From Gammaproteobacteria bacterium (GTDB lineage: Bacteria; Pseudomonadota; Gammaproteobacteria; Arenicellales; Poriferihabitantaceae), in contig WTGA01000072.1 of assembly GCA_011523765.1 (NCBI GenBank), positions 1,409-33,673 on the forward strand: a DNA stretch of 32,265 nucleotides, given 5' to 3'. The position numbers and the translations under genes were made by a program. The notes below the pieces were generated by a model. It had not been told where the DNA came from. It worked only from the letters and a program-made list of their open reading frames with translations, and ran no database searches. Shown here in pieces: positions 7,421 to 15,751 of the stretch (the first letter of the stretch is position 1; each line of letters opens with the position of its first letter).

Positions 7421-9427
7421 ATGTCTTGTCAACTGGGTATTGATACCGGAGGGACCTACACCGACGCGGTGATTGTCGATGAACGGCAATCCGTGGTTGC
7501 CAAGAACAAAAGCCTGACCACGAGCTTTGACCTGACCCTCGGCATTGCCCAGGCCATTTCCTCTTTGCCCCGGGCTCTTCTGGACCAGGTCAACCTGGTG
7601 GCGCTTTCCACCACGCTGTCCACGAATTCAGTGGTTGAGGGCCGGGGAGCACCGGTGGCCGTACTGTTGCCGGGTTACAGTGAGCCGCAGGTGATCAAGA
7701 GCGGACTGACCCGAATCATGGAGCGTGATCTCATCACCTTGCTGGACGGCGGCCACAACGCGACGGGCGATGAACTGGTGCCGCTGGACCTCGCCCGGGC
7801 GGAAGAGGCAATTGCCGGGCAAAACGACCAGGTCTCGGCGTACGCGATTTCCGGCATGTTCGGCACACGCAATTCCTCCCATGAAAAGGCACTGAGATCG
7901 CTGGTCATCGAATTGACGGGCAAGCCGGTGGCCTGCGGGCATGAACTCGCTTCGAATCTCGGTGCCCCCCGCCGGGCGTTGACCGCTGCACTCAATGCCC
8001 GGATGATCCTGTATATCCAGGCCCTGATCAATTCGGTGGAGTGCATCCTGGACCGGCAGGGCATTTGTGCGCCCCTGATGATTGTCAAGGGCGATGGTTC
8101 CCTGGTCAATGCGGAAACGGCCTTGCTGCAGCCGGTGGCAACGGTGCTGTCCGGGCCTGCGGCCAGTGTGATCGGGGCCTGTGCACTGAGCGGGCAGGAA
8201 AACGGCATCGTGGTGGATATCGGGGGTACGACGACGGATATCGCCATTGTCACGGATGGTCAGCCCGAATTGTGCGAAGACGGGGCCAGGATTGGCGACT
8301 GGCAGCCCATGGTGGAGGCGATCCGGGTTTTTTCCATCGGGCTTGGCGGGGACAGTGAGGTCCGTTTCCGGGCGAAACTCGATATTTCCCAACGGCGGGT
8401 AGTGCCGGTCAGCCTGCTTGCGAGCCAGTTCCCGGAAGTGTTGCCCGCACTCCGGCGCCAGTGGAGTGCTCCGCCCAGCCCCAGAAACAATAAATTTGCG
8501 CTGCCACTGCAGAAAAACGAGGTATTGATCCGCCATCTCAGTGAAATCGAACTGGAAGCGTGGAAACGCCTGCAGCTCGGCCCGATGGAACTGGAGGCCC
8601 TGGTCGACAACCGTCCCGTGCTTCGCGCCATTGCCAGAATGGAGCGGCTCGGCCTGGTGATCTACAGCGGGTTCACCCCTTCGGACGCGACCCATGTCCT
8701 GGGCATGAGCGATCACTGGGACGGCGTGGCAGCGGAAATCGGAGCGAAAATCTGGGCACGCCAGATGCGCAGCCTGTACGGGTGCGGGAGTTGGGAGCTG
8801 GGGGATGCCATCGCCCCCTGCAGGGAGGTCTTTGCACTGGTGACCCGGAATATCAGCCAGAAACTGATTGAAGCCGGACTGAACCAGCATGGGAAACTGG
8901 CCGATTCCAAGTCCAGGAATGTGACCCAATTGCTTGCCGACATTATCCTGAAACCGGACAATCCGGGGAAAGCCCTGCCGTTGTTTGAACTGGCATTTGC
9001 CCGCAATTACCCGATTATCGGGGTGGGCGGACCCGCCGGAGACTATTTCCCTGAAGTGGCCCGGCAACTGGGTGTGGATCTCCATCTTCCGGAGCATGCC
9101 GAGACCGCCAACGCCATCGGCGCCGTCATGGGAGCCGTTGTGCAGATTTCCCATGTCACGGTCACGCAACCTGAATTCGGGGTATTCTACCTGTTCCACA
9201 AGGGGGACCCCATCAAGTTTGATCACCTGGAGAAGGCCCTTGACCGGGCCGTCGCCATCGCAAGGGACGAGGCCCACGGAATGGCCGTGTCGGCGGGGGC
9301 CACCTCCATAGAAACCCGGATTACCCAGGACATCAACCACATCAAAAATGATATTGACGGCGAGCTTTTCGTCAGTACCCTGGTGACCGCCATTGCTTCC
9401 GGCCGGCCCGGCTGCCTGATGCCATAG
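7421..9427 (+). CDS. Hydantoinase/oxoprolinase A-type (HyuA-like) protein, solitary
   Basis: Member of the ATP-dependent hydantoinase/oxoprolinase family, whose N-methylhydantoin, 5-oxoproline and acetone-carboxylase members activate an amide or ketone with ATP. The 668 residues show the N-terminal ASKHA phosphate loop IDTGGTYTDAVI (7-18), LSTTLSTNSVVEG (62-74), SGPAASVIGA (244-253), the second phosphate loop VVDIGGTTTDIAIV (264-277), and GIGG-like GLGGDS (308-312). The length is normal for an A subunit. The usual B subunit gene is not adjacent: the next gene encodes a DNA-binding protein. The substrate cannot be assigned. A strong ribosome site supports the ATG. A 701-codon frame on the opposite strand is a shadow. 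Confidence 0.88.
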   Translation: MSCQLGIDTGGTYTDAVIVDERQSVVAKNKSLTTSFDLTLGIAQAISSLPRALLDQVNLVALSTTLSTNSVVEGRGAPVAVLLPGYSEPQVIKSGLTRIMERDLITLLDGGHNATGDELVPLDLARAEEAIAGQNDQVSAYAISGMFGTRNSSHEKALRSLVIELTGKPVACGHELASNLGAPRRALTAALNARMILYIQALINSVECILDRQGICAPLMIVKGDGSLVNAETALLQPVATVLSGPAASVIGACALSGQENGIVVDIGGTTTDIAIVTDGQPELCEDGARIGDWQPMVEAIRVFSIGLGGDSEVRFRAKLDISQRRVVPVSLLASQFPEVLPALRRQWSAPPSPRNNKFALPLQKNEVLIRHLSEIELEAWKRLQLGPMELEALVDNRPVLRAIARMERLGLVIYSGFTPSDATHVLGMSDHWDGVAAEIGAKIWARQMRSLYGCGSWELGDAIAPCREVFALVTRNISQKLIEAGLNQHGKLADSKSRNVTQLLADIILKPDNPGKALPLFELAFARNYPIIGVGGPAGDYFPEVARQLGVDLHLPEHAETANAIGAVMGAVVQISHVTVTQPEFGVFYLFHKGDPIKFDHLEKALDRAVAIARDEAHGMAVSAGATSIETRITQDINHIKNDIDGELFVSTLVTAIASGRPGCLMP

Positions 9428-9451
9428 TACCCGGGGGCATGGCCCGGATTG

Positions 9452-9470
9452 CCGGAACCATTTCCGGTTT
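9452..9470 (+). terminator. Possible terminator after the hydantoinase-like gene
   Basis: CCGGAA-CCAT-TTCCGG forms a perfect 6-bp hairpin (9452-9467) 25 bases after the stop codon, followed by only three T residues. The stem fits an intrinsic terminator, the short T-run does not. Confidence 0.35.
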
Positions 9471-9586
9471 GGAAGGGCCGGGGCACAGCCGGCCAGGGAT
9501 GAAGCCCGGTCCGGTGAAAAATCAACGGGTTGGGCGGGTCGAAAAATCCTCCTGCGCGACTTCTCCTCGAAAGCTCCCGTGAACCG

Positions 9587-9595
9587 TGTTATGAT
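9587..9595 (+). promoter_or_regulatory. Extended -10 promoter for the alpha-CTD/sigma-4 gene
   Basis: TGTTATGAT contains a TG-extended -10 box, TATGAT (5/6). No good -35 is seen, as is common for extended -10 promoters. Transcription would start near 9602 and leave a leader of about 120-160 bases, long enough for the small upstream frame at 9706-9762. The rest of the 9428-9724 gap shows no other gene. Confidence 0.4.
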
Positions 9596-9705
9596 GCTTT
9601 CCGGCACGGGTCTGTCCGGTGCGGGACCGCGCACCGGATCCATGTTCCCGGTTGCAGTCAAACTGTCGCCGGACCGTCCCCCGGCCCGTTGACCTGTTTT
9701 TACCC

Positions 9706-9762
9706 ATGATAGAAATGACCGGATTTGCAGCACCTGTTTTCACCGGGATACGGGCGGATTGA
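9706..9762 (+). other. Short upstream frame overlapping the start of the next gene
   Basis: An ATG-initiated 18-codon frame (MIEMTGFAAPVFTGIRAD) overlaps the first codons of the large gene in another frame. It stops at TGA 9760-9762, one base before an in-frame TTG of the large gene at 9764. This geometry would allow termination-reinitiation coupling. No Shine-Dalgarno precedes the ATG. It may be chance. Confidence 0.25.
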
Positions 9763-12004
9763 CTTGGCCGTATCCATCTTCGACATTCAACCATGGGGCC
9801 GGGCACCGACTCCCCTGTTGCCCGAGGTGATCGTTGCCGTGATCGGACACCTGCCCGCCCCTTCTTCGCTCAGGAAAGTCCTGGGCGAGCAGGCAACGCT
9901 GGGGATACTGAACCAGCATCTGTGGCAGGAGGTGGATTCGGTCGACAAGCATTGCCTGCAGGACCTTGTCAGGAAAGTCGGGCCGCGGTTGCTGGCGCTG
10001 TCGCATTTGCCGGTCCTGTCCGGTGAACCGTTGAACCAGCAGATTCAGTACCTGCCGCTCTCCACCCGCACGCGGACCTGTGTCAGAAAACACCAGGACC
10101 AATTGATATGGCATCCCCTCACCATCGCAGATGTCCTGTCCGTGCCGCGGATGGGCCACTCCTGTGCCATCGAATTCCTGTCGGTGGTGGAGGCTGCCGG
10201 CGAATTCCTGCTGGCGGGGGCGGCGAAGGACCCGCAGACCGGGCAACGGCCCCGGACAGCGGCTTTGCTGACCGAACAAATCGACTCCGCATTCCGGATG
10301 CTGGCCGCCTATGCCGCGGGGGAACAGAACCTGGAGACCCTGGAAGCGGTATTGCCCGCTGCCCGGGAAGACTGGCCCCCCGAGATCAAGCAGCAATGGG
10401 CATGGATCCGGAACGGCGGAGCCAGGGACCTGGCCGGGGACCTGGCCGACCGGTATTCGGTTCCGGCACTGATGTCCCGGGCACTGGGCGGGGTGAATGA
10501 CCGGTCACGGGAGATCTTGCTGAAACGCACCCTCAGTTCCGGAGAGGCGGTCAATCTCAAGGTGCTGGGAAGACACTATGGAGTCTCCAGGGAGCGGGTC
10601 AGGCAAGTGGAAAAAAAGGCACTTGCCTCCCTGAACCAGTTGAAAACCAGCCATTACGGGTCGGTTCTTCGACGGGCGCAAGTCGTGCGGGAGAAGCTGG
10701 GGGTCGGGGTGCCGGCCGGGGACCGCCTGATCCGGGAGGTCCTGGACGAGTCCACGAAGGACATGGAAGGCCTTCCGGCGGGGTTTGCCCGGGCCGTGAT
10801 GCTCTGGCTGGCGGGGCCGTACCGAAAAAGCCGGGACTGGCTGCGGGCGGAAGAGAATCTGGAACAGTCCACCAAAGAAGCGTTGCTGGGCCGTCGCAAT
10901 GAACGTGGCGTCGTGACCGCGGCGGTGGTCAATGAGACGCTGTCACAGTTTGGTTTCAACGAAGGATTTCACGATGCCTGGATTGCACGGCTTGACCACT
11001 TCACGCCGGTCGAGGAAGGGTATATCTGCATCACTGGCAATATCCCGGACAGGGCCCGGGCGCTGTTGCGTTACCATGACCGACCGGTGTCGGTGGAGGA
11101 GATGGTGGCCGTGCTGGGGGTCACCAGTGTTCGCAGCTTCCGGCAGCGCCTGATTGCCGACCCGGGATGCTGGAGGATCAACAAGCAGAGTGATTTTGTC
11201 CTGGCGGGGGCCGCAGGATATGAGGAATACACGGGGATCACGGGGGCGATCATGCGGGAACTGGAAGCCGGAGAAGGCCGGGTTCCCTATGCGCAGCTGG
11301 TTGAAAAACTGGCACGGGTGCATGGCGTGAAGCCGGGATCCGTGGCCGCTTACATTCATACGCCGTTCTTTGAGAAAGACGCAAACGGTGTGGTCCGGGT
11401 CAGGGATACGGGTGATTTCACCGTTTCCACCGACCTGGACAATACGGCGGCGTGCTACCAGGACGGGGACGGCACCTGGTATTGGCGGGTGGCGGTGAAG
11501 AAAAACCTGGTCAGGGGGAGCGGTTGCTCCGTTCCGAATGCGTTCTCCCGGGAAATCGGGTGCAACATTGGCGAGAAAATCGAGGCCGACACGGTGGTCG
11601 GGCCGTTGACGTTCAGTTGGCCGTTGACGTCCCTGCTGGGCGCATCCATCGGGTCGCTCCGGCTGGCCGCGGCCTCCTGCCAGGCGGAAGAGGGAGACTT
11701 CCTGTTTGTCCGGGCGACGAAACCGGTGATTACCTTCCGGCGACTGGGCCAAGAAGCGGTCGATGCCGCCGGAACGGACCTGATCCGTTTGAGCCTGCTC
11801 ATGGGGTGTGTCGAAGTGGACAATGAGTCCGACGCCCTCGCGGGAATCGCTTCTGTTCTGAAAATTTCATCCACTTCGGCGGGACAGACCCTTTTTGAAG
11901 CACAGCGCCGCCTGAAAGAGCGTGGCGAATCCGGGCTGGCGGCATTGTTGCCGTCCCCCAACCTGTCGATCGACGACTATATGGCCAGCCGGGACCGGCC
12001 CTGA
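9725..12004 (+). CDS. Large DNA-binding protein with alpha-CTD-like and sigma-70 region-4-like domains
   Basis: A 759-residue protein that I cannot name. Residues about 111-157 (LSTRTRTCV ... LTIADVLSVPRMGHSCAIEFL) resemble the helix-hairpin-helix alpha C-terminal domain of RNA polymerase. Residues about 257-306 are a clear sigma-70 region 4 with the HTH LGRHYGVSRERVRQVEKKAL (281-300). Two later segments look like small winged helices (about 443-494 and 505-560). The C-terminal 200 residues are unassigned. Sigma regions 2 and 3 are missing, so it should not melt a promoter on its own; a regulator that touches promoter DNA or polymerase is the inference. The start is uncertain: a stop lies just upstream of TTG 9725, TTG 9764 and GTG codons near 9826 are alternatives, and there is no early ATG. 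It is monocistronic and convergent with the next gene. Confidence 0.8.
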   Translation: MQHLFSPGYGRIDLAVSIFDIQPWGRAPTPLLPEVIVAVIGHLPAPSSLRKVLGEQATLGILNQHLWQEVDSVDKHCLQDLVRKVGPRLLALSHLPVLSGEPLNQQIQYLPLSTRTRTCVRKHQDQLIWHPLTIADVLSVPRMGHSCAIEFLSVVEAAGEFLLAGAAKDPQTGQRPRTAALLTEQIDSAFRMLAAYAAGEQNLETLEAVLPAAREDWPPEIKQQWAWIRNGGARDLAGDLADRYSVPALMSRALGGVNDRSREILLKRTLSSGEAVNLKVLGRHYGVSRERVRQVEKKALASLNQLKTSHYGSVLRRAQVVREKLGVGVPAGDRLIREVLDESTKDMEGLPAGFARAVMLWLAGPYRKSRDWLRAEENLEQSTKEALLGRRNERGVVTAAVVNETLSQFGFNEGFHDAWIARLDHFTPVEEGYICITGNIPDRARALLRYHDRPVSVEEMVAVLGVTSVRSFRQRLIADPGCWRINKQSDFVLAGAAGYEEYTGITGAIMRELEAGEGRVPYAQLVEKLARVHGVKPGSVAAYIHTPFFEKDANGVVRVRDTGDFTVSTDLDNTAACYQDGDGTWYWRVAVKKNLVRGSGCSVPNAFSREIGCNIGEKIEADTVVGPLTFSWPLTSLLGASIGSLRLAAASCQAEEGDFLFVRATKPVITFRRLGQEAVDAAGTDLIRLSLLMGCVEVDNESDALAGIASVLKISSTSAGQTLFEAQRRLKERGESGLAALLPSPNLSIDDYMASRDRP

Positions 12005-12048
12005 GAGCCGGGAGCCGGTTGCCCGGATTGTGCCGACGGGGGGCCGGG

Positions 12049-14121
12049 TCAGATTTGTACGTATTCGCGCCGGTAAGGCACCCGGTCCGGGTCGAGGTCC
12101 CGGCCGAACTCCCGGGCGAAACGATGGCCCTGGTAGACCGCGTCCGCGATGGTGGAGGGCGCCAGGCAATCGCCGATCCGGGATACGGACTTGATGCCAG
12201 CGGCTTCCAGGCCCTCCCGGTCCCCGTCCAGTTCAAAAAAGAGAGACTCCTGTGGCCGCCGTGCGGTCACCATGACCACGGAGCCGGCCTCCAGCGACTG
12301 GGTGGTTCCACTCACGCAATGCGCGATGAGGAGTGCATCGGGCGCAATGGACTTCAGTTCGTGTTTTTCGATGATCCGGACCCCGCAATCCAGCAGGTGC
12401 CGTTCAATGTAGCGCTGTTCAAGCGTGTTGTGCGTCCAGGTGGAGACATCTGCAGCCGGGGTGACCAGTGTGACCGCGGTATGGTGCCGGACCAGCGCTT
12501 CGGCAATCACGCCGCCCATGTAGTAGTGGTCGTCGTCATACACCACGACCGGTCCGCGGAAAGCGGTCGTGCCGGCCATCACGTCGTCGGGTGTGACGAC
12601 GCAGGCGTTCTGGCTGCGGGGGATGTCCTGGCGGTGTTGTCGACCGATACCGCCCGGGTCCCACCTGGAGCCGGTGGCACAGACGACATGCTGTACTCCG
12701 AGCGCCCCGGCAAATTCCAGGATCTGTGCCGGGGTCAGCGCGCTTTGCAGGTGAACCTCCACATTGTCCAGTTTTTCGATTTGGCCCATTCGATAGTCCA
12801 CCACCCGTTTCCATGCCGACAGTCCCGGCAGCCGGCTTTCCCGGTCAACGCGTCCACCGGGATTTTCCCCGGCATCGGCCACGGTCACCGGGTAGCCGCG
12901 TTTGCCCAGGGACATCGCAGCTTCCAGTCCGGCCGGGCCGGCCCCGACGATCAACACGGCATCCTTGCCGGTCCTGGGCTCTATCGATTCAGGATGCCAT
13001 CCCTTCCGGTATTCTTCCGCCATGGTCGGGTTCTGGGTACATCGGATGGGTGAGACCGTCATGTCTCCCGAGACACAGATATTGCATCCGATGCATTCGC
13101 GGATATCCTCCAACCGGCCTTCTTCAATTTTTTTCGGCAGGAAGGGGTCGGCAATGGAGGGCCGTGCCGCACCGATCATATCCAGAATGCCCCGTCTGAT
13201 CTGGGAAACCATGGTATCCGGGGAGGTGAATCGGCCAACCCCCACAACCGGTTTGCTGGTCACCTGCTTGACAAAGGCCGTGTACGGTTCCTGGAAGCCT
13301 TCCCCGGAAAACCGGGAGGATTGGGAATCGTGTTGCCAGTCACTGATATTCACGTCCCAGATATCCGGATATTCAGCGAGCATCTCGATGACCTCCCGGC
13401 CTTCGTTTTCCGCAACAATGCCCTGGTTGCCCATCATCTCGTCCACGGCGAAACGCAGGGCAATCCCGCAGGTGTCTCCCACGGCGTCTTTCGTGTCTTC
13501 CAGGATTTCACGCAGCAGCCGGACACGGTTTTCCAGGCTGCCGCCGTATTCATCGGTCCGGGTATTCCGGTTCGGGGAGATGAAATGAAAGGGCAGGGCC
13601 AGGTCATGGGCCGCATAGACATAGATGATGTCGAATCCGATTTCACGGGACCGCAGGGCCGCCCGCCGATGCCATCGCCTGACATTGGCAATGTCCTGCT
13701 TGGTCATCGCATAGCTCTGTACCGGGTCGTAGCCGTCGATGAGCATTTCAGCCACGGCCATGGTGGGAAGCCGGCTGTGCCGGTTGGTGCTGGCATGTCC
13801 GTTGTGGGTGATTTCGATGGCCGCCAGGGACCCGTGTTCGTGCACGGCATCGACCATCAGTTGCAACCGCTTCATGTCTTCCCGGTCCCACAACCGGCCT
13901 TCGATATAGGGGGAAACATCGGTGCTGGGGTGGATATCCACTTCCTGGGTGGAGACCACGGCCCAGCCGCCTTGTGCTTTCATGCCGCGCATGGACGCCT
14001 CCCCTTTTGGAAACAGGTGGCCCAGCCCGTTACAGTGAGGGACCTGGTAAAAGCGGTTTCTGGCCGTTACCGGGCCAATCCGGACCGGTTCAAACAAGAT
14101 GTCGTATCGTGGGTTTTTCAT
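12049..14121 (-). CDS. Trimethylamine/histamine dehydrogenase-family flavoprotein
   Basis: FMN and [4Fe-4S] amine dehydrogenase of the TMADH family, 690 residues. Order: OYE-like TIM barrel (1-about 330) with Cys30 for the 6-S-cysteinyl FMN bond (QVPHCNG), Tyr169 and His172, Trp262 and Asp265; iron-sulfur cysteines 343, 346, 349, 361; then a nucleotide-binding domain (VLIVGAGPAGLEAA) and a second Rossmann-like part. Compared with remembered TMADH numbering, the aromatic bowl residue Tyr60 is Glu60 and Trp355 is Asp353, while the third tryptophan is kept. This pocket is closer to what I recall for histamine dehydrogenase than for trimethylamine or dimethylamine enzymes, so a primary or cationic amine is more likely. 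It is the second cistron, 44 bases after the GS-like gene. Electrons probably go to an electron-transfer flavoprotein not seen here. Confidence 0.85.
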   Translation of the reverse strand: MKNPRYDILFEPVRIGPVTARNRFYQVPHCNGLGHLFPKGEASMRGMKAQGGWAVVSTQEVDIHPSTDVSPYIEGRLWDREDMKRLQLMVDAVHEHGSLAAIEITHNGHASTNRHSRLPTMAVAEMLIDGYDPVQSYAMTKQDIANVRRWHRRAALRSREIGFDIIYVYAAHDLALPFHFISPNRNTRTDEYGGSLENRVRLLREILEDTKDAVGDTCGIALRFAVDEMMGNQGIVAENEGREVIEMLAEYPDIWDVNISDWQHDSQSSRFSGEGFQEPYTAFVKQVTSKPVVGVGRFTSPDTMVSQIRRGILDMIGAARPSIADPFLPKKIEEGRLEDIRECIGCNICVSGDMTVSPIRCTQNPTMAEEYRKGWHPESIEPRTGKDAVLIVGAGPAGLEAAMSLGKRGYPVTVADAGENPGGRVDRESRLPGLSAWKRVVDYRMGQIEKLDNVEVHLQSALTPAQILEFAGALGVQHVVCATGSRWDPGGIGRQHRQDIPRSQNACVVTPDDVMAGTTAFRGPVVVYDDDHYYMGGVIAEALVRHHTAVTLVTPAADVSTWTHNTLEQRYIERHLLDCGVRIIEKHELKSIAPDALLIAHCVSGTTQSLEAGSVVMVTARRPQESLFFELDGDREGLEAAGIKSVSRIGDCLAPSTIADAVYQGHRFAREFGRDLDPDRVPYRREYVQI

Positions 14122-14165
14122 GGCTGGTTGTGGGGTTCGGTGTCATTCAAATCAGGAAGCACGGG

Positions 14166-15530
14166 TCAGAAATACCATTGGATCGGGGAATCGCCGGACT
14201 GGCTGAAAGCGTGGTATTCGTTCAGCTTGCACTCGGTGTAGGCCCGGATGTAGTCCGCACCGAGGTACCGTGACAGAAAGGCACTTTGCTGGCAGCGGGC
14301 CAGGGCGCGTTCGATATCCAGCGGGAGGTCGGGGTCGGCGGCTTTCCCCGCATTGCCCGCAGCGGGCTCCCCCGGGTCGACCTGGTTGCGGATTCCATGG
14401 TGTATGGCCGCGAGCAGGGTTGCCAGGGTGAGGTAGGGATTGGCATCTGCCCCGGCCACGCGGTGTTCAATCCGGCGGGCCTTCCCCGGGCTTTTCGGAA
14501 TCCTCATCGCCACGCTGCGATTCTCGTACCCCCAGCAGGGAGTGACCGGAACGAAGATATTGGGCACAAACCGATGGTAGGAATTCGCATTCGGTGCAAA
14601 GATGGCCATGGAATCCCCCATGGTTTCCCGGAGCCCGCCAATGCCGTGAAAAAGCAACCGGGAGCCGCAGGCCGGCGTTGCGTACCGGCCTCCTCCATCC
14701 AGTGCATTGGTTCCCCGGTCGTCCAGCAGGCTGATATGCAGGTGCAATCCGCTTCCGGCCTGGTCCGGGTAGGGTTTGGCCATGAAACTGGCCTGCAGCC
14801 CGTGTTTCCGGGCAATCCCCTGGACCGTTCTGCGGAAGATGACGCACTGGTCTGCGGCTGCCAGCGGGTCATCGCGGTGCTGCAGGTTGATTTCAAACTG
14901 GCCGGGCGCATATTCCGCGGAAATCGCGCCGGTGGTGATTCCCTGCATCGCGCAGGTGGTGGTGACTTCATCCAGGTACAGCGCAAACTCCTCCACCTCC
15001 TCCATGCTGTACACCTGGGCGGTATCGGGACGTCGTCCGGTCAGCGGTGACCGGGGCGGCAGGATCCCCCCCGACCCGCCGCGCCCGGCATCGGCCAGGT
15101 AGAATTCCAGTTCAAAAGCCACCACGGGACGCAGGCCCAGGTCATCAAACCGGTCGAGGACACGACGCAGGACATTCCGGGGTTCGTAGTAGAACGGGGT
15201 GCCGTCCAGGCTTTCCAGGGTCAGCATCACCTGGGCCACCGGTACCTGGGTCCAGGGTGCGGGGCCGAGGGTCGCGGGGATGGGCCGGCCGATTTCGTCC
15301 GGGTCGCCATCGGTGAATCCCATGCCTGCCGGGTCCATGGATTCTCCCGTCACCGCCAGCAGAAAACAGGAGCCGGGAGTCATCGCCCCTGAATCGAATA
15401 TTTTTTCCGCCTGTCCGATGGGGTATCGCTTGCCCCGGACGATGCAGGACAGGTCGCAGTAAAAAACATCGAGGTAGCGGGTGTCCGGATATTTTTTCAG
15501 GAACGCCTGGAGTGGATGGCTGGCAGACAA
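14166..15530 (-). CDS. Glutamine synthetase-family protein, PuuA-like gamma-glutamyl-amine ligase
   Basis: Predicted to join glutamate to an amine with ATP, as in gamma-glutamylputrescine synthetase. The 454 residues follow PuuA along their length: DLSCIVRGKRYP near the start, metal-site FELEFYL (Glu140, Glu142), EYAPGQFEINLQH (Glu206, Glu213), MAKPYPDQAGSGLHLHIS (His263, His265), NSYHRF, and RIEHRVAGADANPYL. This is nearer PuuA than GlnA or gamma-glutamylmethylamide synthetase. The start is TTG: a stop codon (15560-15558) lies in frame just upstream and no earlier ATG or GTG exists; no Shine-Dalgarno is visible. It leads a two-gene unit with the amine dehydrogenase, which suggests amine catabolism. 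The amine itself is not known. Confidence 0.87.
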   Translation of the reverse strand: MSASHPLQAFLKKYPDTRYLDVFYCDLSCIVRGKRYPIGQAEKIFDSGAMTPGSCFLLAVTGESMDPAGMGFTDGDPDEIGRPIPATLGPAPWTQVPVAQVMLTLESLDGTPFYYEPRNVLRRVLDRFDDLGLRPVVAFELEFYLADAGRGGSGGILPPRSPLTGRRPDTAQVYSMEEVEEFALYLDEVTTTCAMQGITTGAISAEYAPGQFEINLQHRDDPLAAADQCVIFRRTVQGIARKHGLQASFMAKPYPDQAGSGLHLHISLLDDRGTNALDGGGRYATPACGSRLLFHGIGGLRETMGDSMAIFAPNANSYHRFVPNIFVPVTPCWGYENRSVAMRIPKSPGKARRIEHRVAGADANPYLTLATLLAAIHHGIRNQVDPGEPAAGNAGKAADPDLPLDIERALARCQQSAFLSRYLGADYIRAYTECKLNEYHAFSQSGDSPIQWYF

Positions 15531-15559
15531 GGCTGGGATGTGGTGTGGATGGTTGCGCT

Positions 15560-15565
15560 ATTTTA
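15560..15565 (-). promoter_or_regulatory. Possible -10 box for the GS-like / amine dehydrogenase pair
   Basis: On the minus strand TAAAAT (15565-15560) is followed by AGCGCAAC, like other -10 boxes in this window. No -35 is evident. Transcription would begin near 15553, only about 23 bases before the TTG start. The 221-base gap 15531-15751 holds nothing else I can support. Confidence 0.35.
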
Positions 15566-15751
15566 CCGCAATTGGAGGCTGGGCCGGGACCTGGCGGGAG
15601 AAAGTCTCCCGTCAGGATGGCCGAATACCGGGCCCCCTGTCGCAAAAGGGCCGGCCGGTCCCGGAGCAGGTGGCCCCGGCACACACGGGAGCGCTGCCAA
15701 TGTCCTGGCTCCGCCGGCTGTCGCCATGGACGGGGACCGGGGCATCATTCC

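Noticed and set aside
7628-9733. 701-codon open frame on the minus strand opposite the HyuA-like gene
   Set aside because: It mirrors the codon pattern of the real gene, has no recognisable motif and a low-complexity, Arg/Gly/Pro/His-rich composition typical of antisense shadows in GC-rich DNA.
9725-12004. Annotation as an RNA polymerase sigma factor
   Set aside because: Only region 4 is recognisable; regions 2 and 3, needed for -10 recognition and melting, are absent.
12008-12026. Terminator between the convergent regulator and amine dehydrogenase genes
   Set aside because: Only a 5-bp stem with a 9-base loop and no T-run on either side.
12019-13053. 344-codon plus-strand frame after the regulator gene
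   Set aside because: Lies opposite the amine dehydrogenase and shows no family signature.
14166-15530. Housekeeping glutamine synthetase GlnA
   Set aside because: Motifs and N-terminus follow PuuA-type gamma-glutamyl-amine ligases, and the neighbour is an amine dehydrogenase.
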